DNA of 64,000 bases from Pachypanchax playfairii (taxonomy: Eukaryota; Chordata; Actinopteri; Cyprinodontiformes; Aplocheilidae): the NCBI GenBank assembly GCA_006937955.1, contig SSNP01000010.1:5551504-5615503 (forward strand), read 5' to 3'. Under the pieces are notes generated by a model. It ran no database searches. It saw only the letters and a list, made by a program, of their open reading frames with translations, and had not been told where the DNA came from. The position numbers and the translations under genes are program-made. Of this stretch, positions 26,170-39,561 are shown piece by piece. Each line of letters starts with the position of its first letter. Position 1 is the stretch's first letter.

Positions 26170-29100
26170 CAATATGAATATACAAAGGAAAACTGTGTTA
26201 GAGTATTTTGTAAGAATCTCAAATGGAAAGTTGCATCAGATTTACTAATTAAAAACGTTTGCATACAGAGGTCAGACGCAGATGTTGCTGGACACAGTGC
26301 CGTCACGTTGTTGATCAAAATCCCAACAATTTGTGTCCCTCTGTAAAAAGTTTTCTTTATTTTTGGTTATGGAATTTTTATTTAAGTTGGAATTTAGAGA
26401 CAAAGTTATCAGATGAGCTTCTGAGTTTTTCCTACCTAAAATCCTGCAGTACAGTAATAAGATTAATCTAATCAGGTGCAAACCTGGACTGGTTTTTAAG
26501 TTTCTTTAACCAGTAGCTTGTTGCCTTTTTTACCTTTTAATTTGTACCTTCTGTTCATATATAATATTTTCAGTTTCAAAAAGTCCGTCATCTTAGTTTA
26601 GATATATTTATATAGATTTTATTTCTTTAGGGATATGTCAAAACAAACTCCAGGTTTATCTCTTAACTCTGGGTTCATTCAAATGGTGAAATGTAGTTTT
26701 CAGTTCCAGAACAGCTGATTTTGGTGAGTTCATTCAACTCTGACCATCTTCATCCTGAGTTAAGCTTGTGCAGAGTGAAATGAAAAACCATCATCAATGG
26801 AGCTCTGATACCTGGGTTTACCATGGCAACTGCAGCACTAAAAGAAAGAAAAAAGATGCTATACTACTGATCTAGGATGTCCTCCTTAAAGCTGAGGAGT
26901 AATACATTTATGTATATAAAAGTAAATAAGTAAAACAGCTGCTGCTGCAGTCAGTGTGAACCTTTTAGAGAAGAAGTGAAAAAGTAAAATGTAACCCATC
27001 AGACCAAGTTAAAAATAAGGACAAAAAAGTATCATCCAGAAAGAGAAGACACAGTTTTCCAGATAATTTACAAAAGTATGGATTCAGTAGTTCTTTCAGT
27101 CTGTAGCAATTTAAACCTTCATCAGAAAAATGTTTAAATACAATAATTCTCCCATCTGAATTTATAATAATGTGTTCAATAAAAAAATGATGAAATTGCA
27201 TGAAATGATCATTATCCTTTTACACAGCTTCTACATTTTTATTTAACACGGTTGTATTGTTTTTTTGTTTTTTTTTTTACAAATATTACAGTCACATAGT
27301 TGTAAACCACAATAATGAAGAACATTCAAAAAACACATTTAAAAAATAAATGCAGTTGAGCTCTGTCATGTGATGTAAAGAGGATTGTGTATTATTTTGC
27401 TCATTTGTGAGTTGTGCAACAATAATTTGTGCCAAAATGCTTTATGTATAATCATACTTGAGTATAAAGTCTATAAAAGTTATCAGTAAATTCACTATTA
27501 GGTTTAATAATGAACAGTCAGTTTTTTCCTCCTTTTGATATTAAAACTACATTAACATTTAGATTGCACAGACTTGAGCTCAATGGTTTTAATCAGTTCT
27601 ATAAAAATATTCATAACCTTGCAGATGCTGAAATTCATCACAAATGTGAAAACTGATTTAGCTAAAGACTGAAGGGTAGTTTTTTGGTTTTGACAAAAAA
27701 CTGGTTAAGTGAAGCATTTTTACAAAAACTGAAGCAAAAAGACTCAACAGCAAGTTCATTCATGACACGAGCTTCTGTTTGAAAACAGCTGATTTCCATT
27801 CCAGAGGATTTACTAACTACATAAGGAGTGTTTTCTTTTAGGATCCTTCATCAGTGTGACAGTAACTGATAATTCCCTGAATGTTTTCTGCAACATTTGA
27901 CAAAGAGAAGCAAAAACAGTCTGTTTTCAGAATTTCAAATGATCCTGTCAGACTGCATAAAATATTAAATCATTAGCTTTAGGCTAACAAAACTTCACAT
28001 TTACATTTGCGTGCAAACATCTGGTTTCCTTGTTTGGTGTGAGCATTTTAGTATTACATGCTAACAGATGTAAAGATCAGACATATCAGAATGTCTCTGT
28101 TGTGCTTTGTGACATTTTGCTCAGTGAAAAAGAGAATAACATGCATGAGAGGACAAGATTACGACTGTCACTGTTCCTGCTTAGAAAAGCCTAATGGTAG
28201 CAGAGCATTTTGACTTTCTCCACTGACAGCCAGTTAAATTCAGACTGTCTGAGCAGCGAGCTGTGTCAGAGGTTTATCTTAGAGCAGGTGACTCCTGCCT
28301 GTGACTGATTAGATTTGGTGTGTTTGGTGTTGTTGGATTCTGCTGAATTCTTTGGATATGTTATCAACTGTATTTTATTTATCGACCAGAAACATTCAAT
28401 AGCTGCTCTCAAAATAACAGTAAATGTATTGTAAATTCTAAACCTACATAAACAGATCACAGTGTACTTGGGGAAACACTGGATATTGTATGTAGGCAGC
28501 ACTGAAGGTGTTTCTACCACTTAACAACTCTGTTCCTATGTGAACTGGATCTGCAGAGACCTGCTAGATGAAAAGACGTGGCCAAATGGTCAGACATCAA
28601 TTTATTATGATGACTCAGGAGTAAACAAGCTGTTTAAAAATGTCTTTGAGACGTGAATGATCATGCTAACTAAAGCTAGACCATGTTGGACTGATCAGCA
28701 ACTAGAATCCCCAACAATATTTGATTTTATCAGCCAATTTATAGTCTGAAGTCTTGAACTTTTTTCATCAACCCCATGAGCTACAATCTTCCACATGGTA
28801 CACATACGTCTGCAGCTCTGAGGAGTATAAATACACCTCAGTGAAACACAATTCTTTTTCCAATGTTTTACTGTGAAGGAATTGACCTAACTACAGGATT
28901 GGTAAAATGATCTGAATTCATCTTATTATATGTAAAATATTTATTAGAAATATTTTCAATACTTTACTTATTAATTTTACACTGTTCTACTAATAAAAAA
29001 GTGTAATTTAAAACACAGAAGCAATCTGTGTTACAGCTGCTACAATGTGGCTGTTTTATAAAATCACTTGCTTATTTGCTACAAAAGCAGGTCAGATATA

Positions 29101-30968
29101 TTTATTTAATGGCTTTTTATTTATACTGTTTTCTAACTACACTGCTGAATATTGTGAAACAGCTGTGGTTCATGTGAAGATGCAAGCACAGATTTGTATT
29201 AGAAATCATGTCAATCAGCCACTTCTCAAAAAGATAATTACGTCAAGCTCAGATTTAGGGACATTTCCCACTTCATCATGCAGGAAGATTATTGTGAAAC
29301 AAAATATACAGTATCCTCAACTGATTAGCTCTATATCCCCCACTAAGTTTAATATATAGCGTATATAGTATATTAAACATTAGAGCTACAAGCAGCTGTA
29401 TCAGTGACGAGGTTGTTTTTGAGAGTTCATGTTTCTTTTGTAGTGGTGCATCTGATTCCTGAACTCTCCAGATGTTAACTTCCTTTCCTCTGACAGGTCA
29501 CTTCCAGCTGTTTTATGTGGTGCTGATTTAACATATAACAATACAAATGAAAAGTGCAGCTGAGGCCCAGCACCATGTCATATATTCTGTTTCTCAGATC
29601 CAATTAGAAACAAAGGCTCTTTGATTTACCAACACAATGAGTTCTGCAGTCTGTTCAAATATAAAGCTTCCCAATTATTTTGATTTCACTCTCCTTGTTG
29701 TCGTATTATTAAGCTTCTAGATAGCACAAAGTGCAATCAGAGAGTTAATTAGTGTTTTGTTGTATTTTCTTTCAAACTGTTCAAAGAATCAAAAGAGGTC
29801 AGCTGACTCCGCAAACGTGTATTAGAGGTAGGTTTTAGAACAAGTCAACAAAAACCCGAGCATCTGGTATGTCTTTTTGTAAGAAAAACATATATATAAC
29901 CAATATACATTTTTTTATGTTTTAAAGGGTAATTTTTGGTCCAATCAGACACATAGTTTTAGTTTATCTGTTTGTTGGTTTTCTGAACCAGATTGAATTC
30001 TAAATTTGTCATCTTACCAACATTTTTGTTTTAGTTATGTGATTTTTAGTAAATTGAACATAACTCTAAAATCCCATTAAAAGAGACCTGATGCTGCAGA
30101 ATTTTAATACACATCTTAAACTGCTCTTTACCTATACACTTGGATTTATAAACATTCTTAATGTTTCATTTTTTAATTAAAGACTAATTCTGAGTATTTT
30201 AACGGGGGATGTTACAAGTGTTCACCTGCCACTCAACCACCAAATCTGTTTTTGTTTATTGAAATTTCAGGAGATTTATGCACAGAGAAAAAAGTGGTAT
30301 TGAAATCTTTGTAACAAACTCAGCAGGTTGCCAACAGAGTTTGATGGATTCTACGGGTAATTCACAGCCCTAGTAATTTAGCTTTCAGACACTTTACTTT
30401 GATTATGTATCATCTCCACTGTTGCACTTTGTATTTGCATTTTCTAATCCTCCCACCTATGTGCAGAAGCACTGAGTGTTTCCTGTTTGATGAAACACGT
30501 TGGGTCAGACCTGGTACATTTTGTTCCAGAAAAAGAAAAACAAACTAAGAGTCTCCGAATCAAGTGTCTTATTTAAATTTTTTTTGCTAAAATAAGGTGC
30601 AGTAACCCATTTTTAATTATCTAAAAATTCAAGTGATTAATGTTGTTTGTATATATTTTTTTAAATTACATCTCAAATATTGATCTCTGTTATCAGAATT
30701 TATGCTTGCAATCAATAGCCAGGGTGGGAATTTATCTCATCATAATCCTATGATCTGGGTTAGAGTTTCTTATACTGTAAGAGACAAATATTACTCTGAT
30801 AATCAACAATTAACCGTTTCAAGATTAGATTTTTATCTGACTGAGTTATGAAAGGAGTTTTCTCTGAAGGATTCCCGGCTTAATAATATCTCGTTTAAAT
30901 CACATCTGACTGAGTGGTTTATTACTTCTTTCTGTTCTTTGATTCAACCTTATTTCTTTACTCTCTAG

Positions 30969-31803
30969 GTCCGTGGGGGAGATGCATGGGCAGTGACTGT
31001 GGTCCGGGTGGTAGCCAAAGTCGAGCAGTCTGGTGTGCCCATGTGGACGGCTGGACGACGCTTCACACCAACTGTGACCAGGGTCAGCGTCCCTCCAACC
31101 AGAGAAACTGTTTCCGTGTGTGTGACTGGCACAAGGACCTTTATGACTGGAAACTAGGTGCCTGGAATGAATGTGTGCCAGTATCAGCAAGGACCTTTGG
31201 GGCTCCACGGCAATTTACATGCAGTGGAGGCGAAGAGGGCATTCAAACTCGGGAGGTGGGCTGCATACTCAAGTCAGATGGGTCTCCAGCAGAGGATGCC
31301 ATCTGTGAGTACTTTGAGCCCAAACCTCGCCTGGAGCAGGCATGTTTGATCCCTTGCCCTCAGGATTGTGTGGTTTCTGAATATTCGCCATGGACATCCT
31401 GCTCCAAAACGTGTGGAACAGGCCTCAGGAACAGAGTACGCAGTGTCCTGGTTCCTCCACTTTTTGGTGGTGCCATTTGTCCCAATCTCACTGAATTCCA
31501 GTCTTGTAAACCAGGAACTTGCACTGGTCCTGAGGGCCTGTATAGTCTCAGGGTTGGACCGTGGAGCCCTTGTGCCCTGCCACAAACTCGGACAGCACGG
31601 CAAGCCAAACGTAGGAAAGGTAAAGGCCAAGGGCTCAGGGAGCGAACAGGAGTTAAAGATCCTGAGACCAGGGAACTTATTCAGAAGAAACGGACCAGGA
31701 ACCGCCTTAACCGGCAAGAGAGTCCCTTCTGGGATATTCAGGTGGGCTTCCAGACTCGAGAAGTGATCTGCATACACAGGAATGGGAGCAAAGTGGGACG
31801 CAA
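30969..31803 (+). CDS. thsd7a: thsd7a exon 1 of this window (TSP1 repeats 1-3, basic linker, start of next repeat)
   Basis: This long exon encodes residues 1-278 of the visible segment, with a split codon at each end. It begins within a glycine codon after CTCTAG and ends in AA before the donor GTGAGT at 31804; reading through gives an immediate TGA. Seen in order: GPWGRC (1-6) with CGPGG (11-15) and the CDWHKDLYDW block (52-61); a second repeat with QTREVGC (93-99) and EQACLIPC (123-130); a classical repeat with SPWTSCSKTCG (140-150) and CPNLTEFQSC (171-180); then a basic linker (about 208-250); then QTREVICI (262-269). Possible N-glycosylation sites are N173 (NLT) and N272 (NGS). The order and cysteine pattern match the large second coding exon of vertebrate THSD7A. 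THSD7A is an extracellular-facing type I membrane protein. THSD7B was considered, but its linker lacks the KDPExRELIxKKR block seen here. Confidence in the family is very high, and in 7A over 7B high. Confidence 0.96.
31589..31717 (+). other. thsd7a: basic, probably helical linker between TSP1 repeats
   Basis: Residues about 208-250 of the visible segment are almost free of cysteine and packed with Arg, Lys, Glu and Gln, including the blocks KRRKGKG and VKDPETRELIQKKR. This interrupts the regular cysteine-rich repeat array. In known THSD7A proteins the same place holds a charged segment predicted as a coiled coil, with a similar conserved KDPExRELIxKKRxRNRxNRQ pattern; THSD7B has a different linker. 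It is therefore the best paralogue marker in the window. Clustered basic residues could bind heparan sulfate or be cleaved by a protease, but that is inference only. Confidence 0.8.
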
Positions 31804-34800
31804 GTGAGTGGAAACATGTTTGTTTTTTACTTTAAAATGTATGTTCAGTTTGTTTTTTATCTGCACACTGTGTAGAACCTTTCCTGTATGTTAAACTAAG
31901 ATATTTAATATCTCCTTTGTGTTACTATCTATTCCTGTAAATCTGTTTTCATGATTTATTTCTTGCCTGTTGGTCATTTGCTTCTCCGTTTCACATGTTT
32001 TCTTACTGGTGCTCATGCCAGAAAGCTAAACGTGTCAGAACTGTCCTCCTGAAAATGTTCTCCTCCCTGTCAGGAGGTGACATATTGTGGAGGATGTTTC
32101 TCAGCTGTGTTTTTGTCGCTGCCATGCTGTCAGAGCAATGAGGCACAGCTGCCATTACAGTGTATTTGATGTCAAGTTTAGAGGAAGGAAGTAGCTTAAA
32201 AAAGGTTCTTTTTTATGACAAGAGATAAATCTTGGTCTTGAGATTGATGCTTTTTGCAAAACAGACTACTTTGAGTGTTTTGTTTTGTGGTTTTGAATTG
32301 CCAGATTTTGATTTAGCACCATTTAAAATATAAAAATGCTTTCTAAATCATAAGAATCACAATAACCTCTGTGCCACTGAGGGTTGACATTTAAGCAAGT
32401 CAATTTGGGTGATATAAAGTAAAAGCTTGAATCTCAACAAAGCAAATTGTTATTTGTCACTGAGTTCTACTTTCAGTGGGTGCTATTATCTAAAGTACAT
32501 GCTGTAACTCCATTCAGTCCATTCATGAGGGATCTAACCTGTTTGACTTGCTATTATTGTTGCTGTAAGCACAAAGGCACACTGTCAGGCTGAAATAAGA
32601 GATGATAAATGGCTGTCAGTTTTCATTCATTCACTCAAATGTTTTTGCCATGAAAAATCTTCTCCCGATAAAAAATCTGAGATTACTTCATCAGACAGGG
32701 AGGTACTATGACTGTAAAGTTTTCTCTATTTTAAGACAAAACATAAAAGATGAACAGAAACTGGAACTTTTTTTTCTCTCGCTCAAACTGACCTAATGTA
32801 AAACCATCTAAAGCAACACGTAAATGTAACTTGAAACAAAATAAAAAGCTGAAATCTGACTGGACAGTTTTAAGAGTCAGAACAATCTCTTGAAGTCAAA
32901 CTAATAGCTGATCACAAATCAATTTCAGCCAACACAACTCAAATCTCAAAAGTTTCTTGTGATTCAAGGGAAGTCTAATTCAGTTTTACACACTGCATTA
33001 CTTTTGGATTAGACAGTTACATAAAGTGATTAATTTTACATGCCTGTTTTTGTAACGTGTGTTATACACAGTGTATGTTGCAAACCACAGAGCATGTTTT
33101 ATCACAGCTAGTTTTCTTTAATATAGATCCAGAAATAGATGTTTAATACAAAAATGAGAGTCACAAGGTTTTTACCAGATTGTGTATTTGAACTGCTGTG
33201 AAAGTTTTGAGGTTTGAGATTTCTTTAGATTCCTGATATCAAGTCTGGAACAGCTTCAGTCTGACTAGGCTTCATCTCAGTTTGTTCATCAGCAAATCTT
33301 CCTCTTCAGTCTCAGACTGTTTGGAAATCTGTTTAATTAATGTATAAAAATTAGCCTTAACATAATGCTAAACATATTTTATAAAAACTTGAACAAACAA
33401 GCACTTTGTTTCAACACGTTTCGTCAGACATTTAACTTTCTGGTAGCATTTGTTTTATTGTTTGAGTAGAACGCTACAGCATGCAGCTCAATGAGCTTCT
33501 AACAGAACTTTATGTTTTGTTGTTGTTGCTCAAACTTAATTCTTATTTTAGCAACAAAAAGGGAGGAGACCTAAACTACATAGCTTTGCTTTATGTAAAC
33601 AAAAATGAATATGACCCCCCTGCTCCAACACCACCACCATTTATTATTGTGACACAGAGAAGAATTAGCTCTACCTGGATGTTACCATTTGTACTTCACG
33701 TTACTGTAAGTATTTAACAGTTTGATGCTAGGCAGAACATTCAGATTGTTCTTGAGAGATGAGAAGAAGAGCTTCATGGAACTTTACGTACATCATAGGT
33801 TGTCATATTCAGTGCCAAATGAATCCCATGTCAGAGCTGATGCTCACAGGGAGCAGAAACACACATTCCCCTGGAATGTGGAGAAGGTTGTTGATTCAGC
33901 TGATATATTTATTCTAATATATTTCTACTATAAATTGAAAGGAAATATAGCAAGGGAACTAGCCTATATGATACTTGGGTGGTGGATATGAGGGTTAATA
34001 AAACCTTGAAAACAACTCACATGCCCTGAGAGACATAAATATTAATCCTTGACTTGTTTATGTCTTCTAAAATATTCATAGTTGTTTTTGCAACTTGAGG
34101 AAAAGTAGAACAAACTTCCCAGTGAAGCAAAGCACCAGTCATGTCCTAGCCAGAAGCCCCCCCCACCCCACCCCAAACATCTTGCTCACTTCATTTCTAA
34201 TTTTGTTTGATGAGCATCTGTCTTTGGGAAGCTTCTTTCTCTGTAGTCCCCAACATGTCCCAGGCACACAACTTTTCTTAGAAACTAGGAGAAAGTCTCA
34301 TCCAGATATCCTCAACGCTGTGAGGATGGATTAGGGTGCACACGGTGCAGATCACGGTGGTGCCATTTGGTGCCAATCTGTTTTAACACTACTGCTTTCT
34401 TTATTTTTCATTGTATGGCTCTAAAATTGGAAAACTCCTTTCTTCAGTCATTTGTCCCACATGCAGCTATGTTTTAGGCCATCTTAGAAGCATGGTGTTG
34501 TGATGAATGCAGTTCCATATGAAGAAGTGTTTAAATACAGCAATCAGACTTCTCTGGGAGATCCTGGACTCCATTGTTGGAATAACTGTAGAACCTAAAA
34601 GGTTTTAAAATAAGAATTTTCTCTTCATCAACTTACTTATTTAAACAGAAAATGATTGTGTCCTCATTCTGTCTGAATGACTGAGATGAAGAAGTAATGA
34701 CTTATTTCTGCAACTTTGAAATCTATACCAAAATGCCCAGGCATGCACACAACAAAGGGGAAGACTCAAAGGATCCACAGACTGAAGAAAAAATGGGTCA

Positions 34801-36103
34801 CTGGCTGCATTAAGGGCTTTTTTAAAACACAAGAAGTTTCATCTAAGACAGGAAATCAAGCCATCACACTCAGAGCATCATATTCACACATAATATTTAA
34901 ATTGAGCCAGCACACCATGTGAAACCACCAGAAAAAAATAAAACAAGATCATTTTTGCTGAATTCAGTCCCACTTCAAAAGCCTCCAGAGGTGTTTTAGT
35001 CTGCAAAGACACAAAAGTTGAAGGAAAGAAGAAAAACAGATCATGTGTTTCCTGATTTACACTGATGGTCTGAGATGCTGGAGGTGAAGTGTGGCAATGT
35101 CTAAATGAGACGTTTCTAAATGAAGCAGAGCTATAATTATCACTAATAGCTCATCAGCTGCATTGCCTCAAGAGGAAAGACTTCCAGAACAAGCTGCAAA
35201 AAATGGCTTCGGTTTGAACAAATTTCTAATCACTGGAAAGGTACCCATGGAGAGGATGGGTTACTCACTACTTCTAAATATTAATAGACGATCAAAAAAC
35301 ATTCACAAAGAATAGATCAAAGCTTGTTTTGGTTGTCTTATCAGTTAACAGACTCTCATTTCATTCCTAAAATGAAACTAATTGTGAACTGTGTATGCAA
35401 ACAGAAATATCTAATGACACTGTGACGTCAGTCAGAAGCAGAAAGAAAAATGTCTTGAATTGATATTTTTGTTTTTTACATATAATGACTTAGTGATCAT
35501 TTAGATCTTTGGAAATGTTTCTGTGAAAAGGTTATGGACGTTATTCGACCTAGTCTTTTTTATTGACCTCAGCCTAAAGAAACAAAATTGTTTTTACAGG
35601 CTAATAGCTAGTCTAAGCCGGGCGAAGACCAATATAATAATAATAATAATAATATAAACACTAAATTATTAATATTTACATTGCTGTCAGTTACAAGTAA
35701 CAGGGTTATTGGAAATAGAGTCAGTTGTTACTTGCTTCAGAATTTAGATGTGAAGCTAGAATTTGGTTCACTGTTTAATACCTTTTGTTAGAACTTTTTA
35801 ATAAATCTGCTGAAATAACCATTTAATATGAATATTAGAGATGTTTACAAAATAGTATTCATATGAACTATTATGCCATTGTGTTGGGGGTATTAGAGTA
35901 ACTGTTAGCTCATCAGTCTGGTCAGAATTAATTGGGTTGGTCCAGACAGAGAGTTTTTCTCTGATGTGATCAACATTCATGACTGAGATAGAAGATGAGA
36001 TGGGTTTATTTTTGTTGTATTTATTTATTTTTTGGTTCAACTTAAATAACCTTATACCATATCTTGACTTCCTCCTACCCTCCCCCCCATCCCACCCCCC
36101 AAG
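31804..36103 (+). other. thsd7a: intron between visible exons 1 and 2
   Basis: A GT-AG intron of about 4.3 kb. The donor is GTGAGT at 31804. The acceptor is an unusually C-rich tract (36070-36101) ending in AAG at 36103. It is a phase 2 intron: AA before it and C after it join to make an Asn codon. Inside I find only AT-rich unique sequence, a short TAA-type simple repeat at 35634-35653 and a C-rich run near 34160. I recognised no other gene or mobile element. Confidence 0.9.
35634..35653. repeat. (TAA)n simple repeat
   Basis: About seven consecutive trinucleotide units of the TAA/ATA type in the intron between exons 1 and 2. No function is suggested; it is a possible length-polymorphic marker. 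Confidence 0.9.
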
Positions 36104-36352
36104 CCTGTGCATGCCAAGGGACCTTCCGATGACCATCCGGTCCTGTGTTCTTACTAAAGACTGCCAGGTTACTGAGTGGACTCAGTGGAGCTCCTGCTCT
36201 AAGACCTGTATAGACCCTGAGTGTCCAGGAGGAAATCGCACTCGGAGAAGACAGGTTCTCCAGTTCTCTGTTGGTGATGGAGTGAAGTGTCCACTGCTGG
36301 AGGAAACAGAGTCCTGTGAACCTCAGGGTGAAAGCCTGCCACCCTGTGCCAC
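36104..36352 (+). CDS. thsd7a: thsd7a exon 2 of this window (TSP1 repeat with WTQW core)
   Basis: Encodes residues 280-361, with split codons at both ends. The start is set by the AG at 36102-36103 after a C-rich tract and by frame: one base completes the codon left by the previous exon. The donor is GTGAGT at 36353. The first part, LPMTIRSC, closes the repeat begun in the previous exon. Then comes a classical type-1 repeat with CQVTEWTQWSSCSKTC: W-x-x-W-x-x-C is the usual tryptophan C-mannosylation pattern and CSKTC the O-fucose-type pattern. It continues with GGNRTRRRQ, which contains a possible N-glycosylation site (NRT), and CPLLEETESC. The exon is 249 nt with phase 2 on both sides, so it could be skipped without a frameshift. 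It aligns throughout with the corresponding THSD7A exon, where the LPMTxxSC and TExxPCSKTC-type landmarks are conserved. I see no break or lost cysteine. Confidence 0.95.
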
Positions 36353-37212
36353 GTGAGTTTCTTCTGATTACTGAGGCGGGATGCAGCGGGGGACAACAAG
36401 GAGTATTACAGATTTTATACAGTTGTAGATGTCATTTTCATACAGTTTGCTGAGGGACAGTAATTCTTTTTTTCTCTGACTGCTATATTAAAGTCTCCCA
36501 TGAAACACTGCAGGGATTCAATTTGTATTTCAGTCACGCTTAACCACAATACATAAAAATCAGTGTTGGCTCAGTCTGCACAAACTTCCTGTTGACCTCC
36601 ATTTACACATATCACCAGGCTAATTTGTTCTACTGGGTAGTGCATGGGTGAGTGTGTTTGTGAGACAGCATATGGAGAAGGATTAGTATAAGTGCTTGGG
36701 CTGGAGCCATACACAAAATAAAGGGAAATGGAGGGAGACTATAAAGCTATTTTGGATTTTCATACATAGAACACAAAGATTCAGCCTGTCAGATGGCTCT
36801 GCTTTAGATAATATCATCATTCCATGTCTGTCTGTGTAAAAGAGCTAAACATTTCTAATTCAGTTCCGCAGTTATTTCACGTTCTGTCAAATAAGTCACT
36901 TGAAGTTTGTGGTACATATCTTTGCCAAATTCTCAGCTGAACACATTTTCTATTACAATATCTGTTCCCTCAGACATTTATTGACTAGCAACTTTATTCT
37001 ACATATTTGGCTAAAATAAATAATAGTTGGATATATTTTTCCTCTAGTGTCAAATAAATTTTCCCCTTTAGGAGGAAAATCCCTGTCACTGGAGTCTGAA
37101 CATTAAAATAAATTCAGCACATATTTATTTATTTATTTTGACAGCATTTTGCTCCCACTGAGGACTGTTTAATTCTTGTTCTCCTTTCTTGCTTTTCATG
37201 TTGACATTGTAG
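36353..37212 (+). other. thsd7a: intron between visible exons 2 and 3
   Basis: A short GT-AG intron of 860 bp in phase 2, from donor GTGAGT to acceptor TTGTAG at 37212. It holds AT-rich unique sequence and a short TTTA-type simple repeat near 37122-37138. Nothing else was recognised. Confidence 0.92.
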
Positions 37213-37397
37213 CTACAAATGGAGAACCACTGAGTGGAGTGATTGTCGGGTGGACATACTGCTGAGCCAACAGGACCGTCGGCGTAGTAACATTACAGGG
37301 CTTTGTGGAGGAGGTCTGCAGACAAGAGAAGTTTATTGTGTCCAGGCTAATGCAGAGCTTTTGAAATACCTCAACGACCTCAAAGAAAAGGACAAAG
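37213..37397 (+). CDS. thsd7a: thsd7a exon 3 of this window (first half of a TSP1 repeat)
   Basis: Encodes residues 363-423 plus split codons. It starts after TTGTAG with one base completing a Thr codon and ends AAAG before GTAAAG at 37398. Landmarks are YKWRTTEWSDC, VDILLSQQDRRR, a possible N-glycosylation site in SNITG, CGGGLQTREVYCVQ, and a lysine-rich end (LKEKDK). These match vertebrate THSD7A almost residue for residue, including the RVDxLLSQQDxRR stretch. The exon is 185 nt and changes phase from 2 to 1, so unlike its neighbours it cannot be skipped alone without breaking the frame. Translation past the donor continues for about 40 codons before a stop, but that extension has no cysteines and no TSP1 features, and the joined frame into the next exon is clearly right. 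Confidence 0.95.
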
Positions 37398-39561
37398 GTA
37401 AAGGTGGAATCATGTTTAATCACTTAGTATTTTCTGTCAGAATTTTCAGAAGCCAAATTTCTCTAAACTTTGGAAACAGAGATTTGAAGGTCACAGAAGA
37501 AATTAATGAAATTAGCAATGAGTGAGTTTCAAATGGTTGATGTGTGTCAGTACCAGTTTGTGCAAACGTGGAACCAGTCTGTAAAAAACTCTGTTTCTGC
37601 TATTAATTTAAAATAATTCCAACACAACTGCTTGCAGACTTCAGTTCCATCACACTTTTTCTTTCATTTTAGTGAAACAGTAAAATCACCTAAAAAAAAC
37701 TTGATAAGTTAAAAGGTTTTTTTAATCTTATGATTTTTGACACAAAAAAGAGAGCACTGGTAGGTGAGCATCAGCTCATATAAGAAGAGGGAAAGTTAGA
37801 CGATCCTCTGTATTATCTTTTTCACCTGCCTTTTTTTGTCCTGGTTTGTAAAGTTTCTCCTTTGAGGCTCATAATACTTCTTATAGCTTATCTTAATTCC
37901 GACCGACCCTTCATTTGTTTATGCTGACTGTCAGATCCATCAAGATGTTGACATAAACTGTGACTAACAGTTTCTAACACTCTTCATTGGCCAGTCACCT
38001 GTCAATCAGAAAGATGTTGGATTAAAGGTGGTATATGGAATATGAACACCACAACAACAGAGCAAAGCCTTCAGCCACCTGGGTGCCAGGCTCGTTAACC
38101 CCCCCGCCCCCCTGCGCACACGCGCCGATGCTGAGGTCAACCAATATTCCTCACCAAACCCACTCTGATCCCCAGTCCGAGCAGGACAGTAAAATATCAT
38201 GGGGTATCATATCAAATGTATTGGGGTAAACTCCATTTTTTCTCCAAGGTATTTGTAAGTGTGGAAGTATTTGTTCATTGGACAAAAAAAAAGTTATTTA
38301 AATGAGTTTTATTTATCTTTTATCAATAATAGTATTGCATGTTTTCATGCGGCTCATCCAGTCACTGAAATATCAGCAATTACTACTTTTTTCTGTATGT
38401 CTCTAAAAGTATTACTGACACTAACACAGATTTGGAATGCTATAATAAATATTTACCTCATACAGCCTGTTAGCAGGGAACATCCTGAACAGGTTTTCAC
38501 CCAATGACCCCTGGAGAAAGACTCCAGCTCCTCTGCAACTCCAAACAGGAGCAGGCAGGTATAGAGAATGGCCGGATGGACGTCCCCATTTTCACTTCCT
38601 TGGAGACAATTTGTTTTCTACTCAGTTCATTGAAATTCAGGTGGTGTCGTTTTGTTCCACCCTTGAAACCCGACCTTAAATCTCAAGTATTACTCTAAAA
38701 CCAGTGATGGTGAAAGGCAGTAAATTTTGGCTTGAGACAACAGCAGGGTCTTGCAGCTAATATATTGTCACATAAATTTCACTCATGTTCCGTCTGATCG
38801 TTTCCTGTGGGGTTCAGGATAACGGTCGAGTTTTGAATGTGTCTCTTGAGCAGTTTTGAAAGTTTGAAAATCTAAAATATTTAAATTTGGGTAATTATTT
38901 AAGGTCTAACCTGATGTTGTGCAAAAAACCAACAACTGATTTGCCAAAGACTTTCACAATCATGAGTTCAGATTTCTGATGACTCACACAAGAAAAAAGG
39001 TTTAGGTAAAGTTTGTGGAAGTTTTACAGTTTAAATTAAATTAACAAACACACTTCAAGTGCTTCACATCAACGTGTTGGAGAGAAAGTATAGAAACATT
39101 CAAATAAGAGACTAAAATAATATTTTTTATTTACTTGCATAATATATTAGATATGATTATTTAAATTGTAGCATTGATGCCATTTTACATTGAGATACAT
39201 GAGTAGAGAGGTGTTTGCTTACATTTATACCAAGCATGAAATAGATGTCAGAAACTTTGTAAACAATTAAAATAATAAAAATCTGCTAAAAAAGAGCTCC
39301 ATTTGGAATAAATCCTGACTGCAGTGGTAACTGATTTAAAATTTGGCAGCAGGAAGACTAAAAGCAATTTCATCTTATTTTCTCTAAACTTAAGCTGCAG
39401 CTGTAAACAGATCTGAGACACCTTCCAGGCTTATTCTAAATATTTATATTTACTTTTATATTTTGGAAAATGTCCAAACTTTTTAAGAACTTCCACAGCA
39501 TTGCAATGTACTTTTAAGTTGGAAGGTTTAGACACAAAGACATAAAAGGCTGTTTGGGCAT

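Larger units (their letters stand above)
1..30968 (+). other. thsd7a: intron sequence upstream of the first visible thsd7a exon
   Basis: No coding exon was recognised here. The open frames present are short, many start at non-ATG codons, and none resembles a known protein. The 3' end is a good splice acceptor: a T-rich tract from about 30925 ends in CTCTAG at 30963-30968. In vertebrate THSD7A the first coding exon holds the signal peptide and is followed by a very large intron. I infer that this is the 3' part of that intron and that the first exon lies upstream of the window. The recognisable contents are listed separately: repeats at 4558, 6925, 7468, 14580, 14879, 21237 and 25607, plus short homopolymer runs. 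A GC-richer, CpG-containing patch at about 120-190 was examined as a possible first exon but shows no signal peptide. Apart from the listed items I see nothing specific in the remaining stretches. Confidence 0.75.

Noticed and set aside
31274..31777. 167-codon open frame on the - strand and smaller frames over exon 1
   Set aside because: Antisense or out-of-frame shadows of the real thsd7a exon, which has the conserved protein in the other frame.
37398..37522. Retention of the open extension after exon 3 as coding sequence
   Set aside because: The extension has no cysteines or TSP1 features, while splicing at GTAAAG joins perfectly to exon 50951 in sequence and phase.
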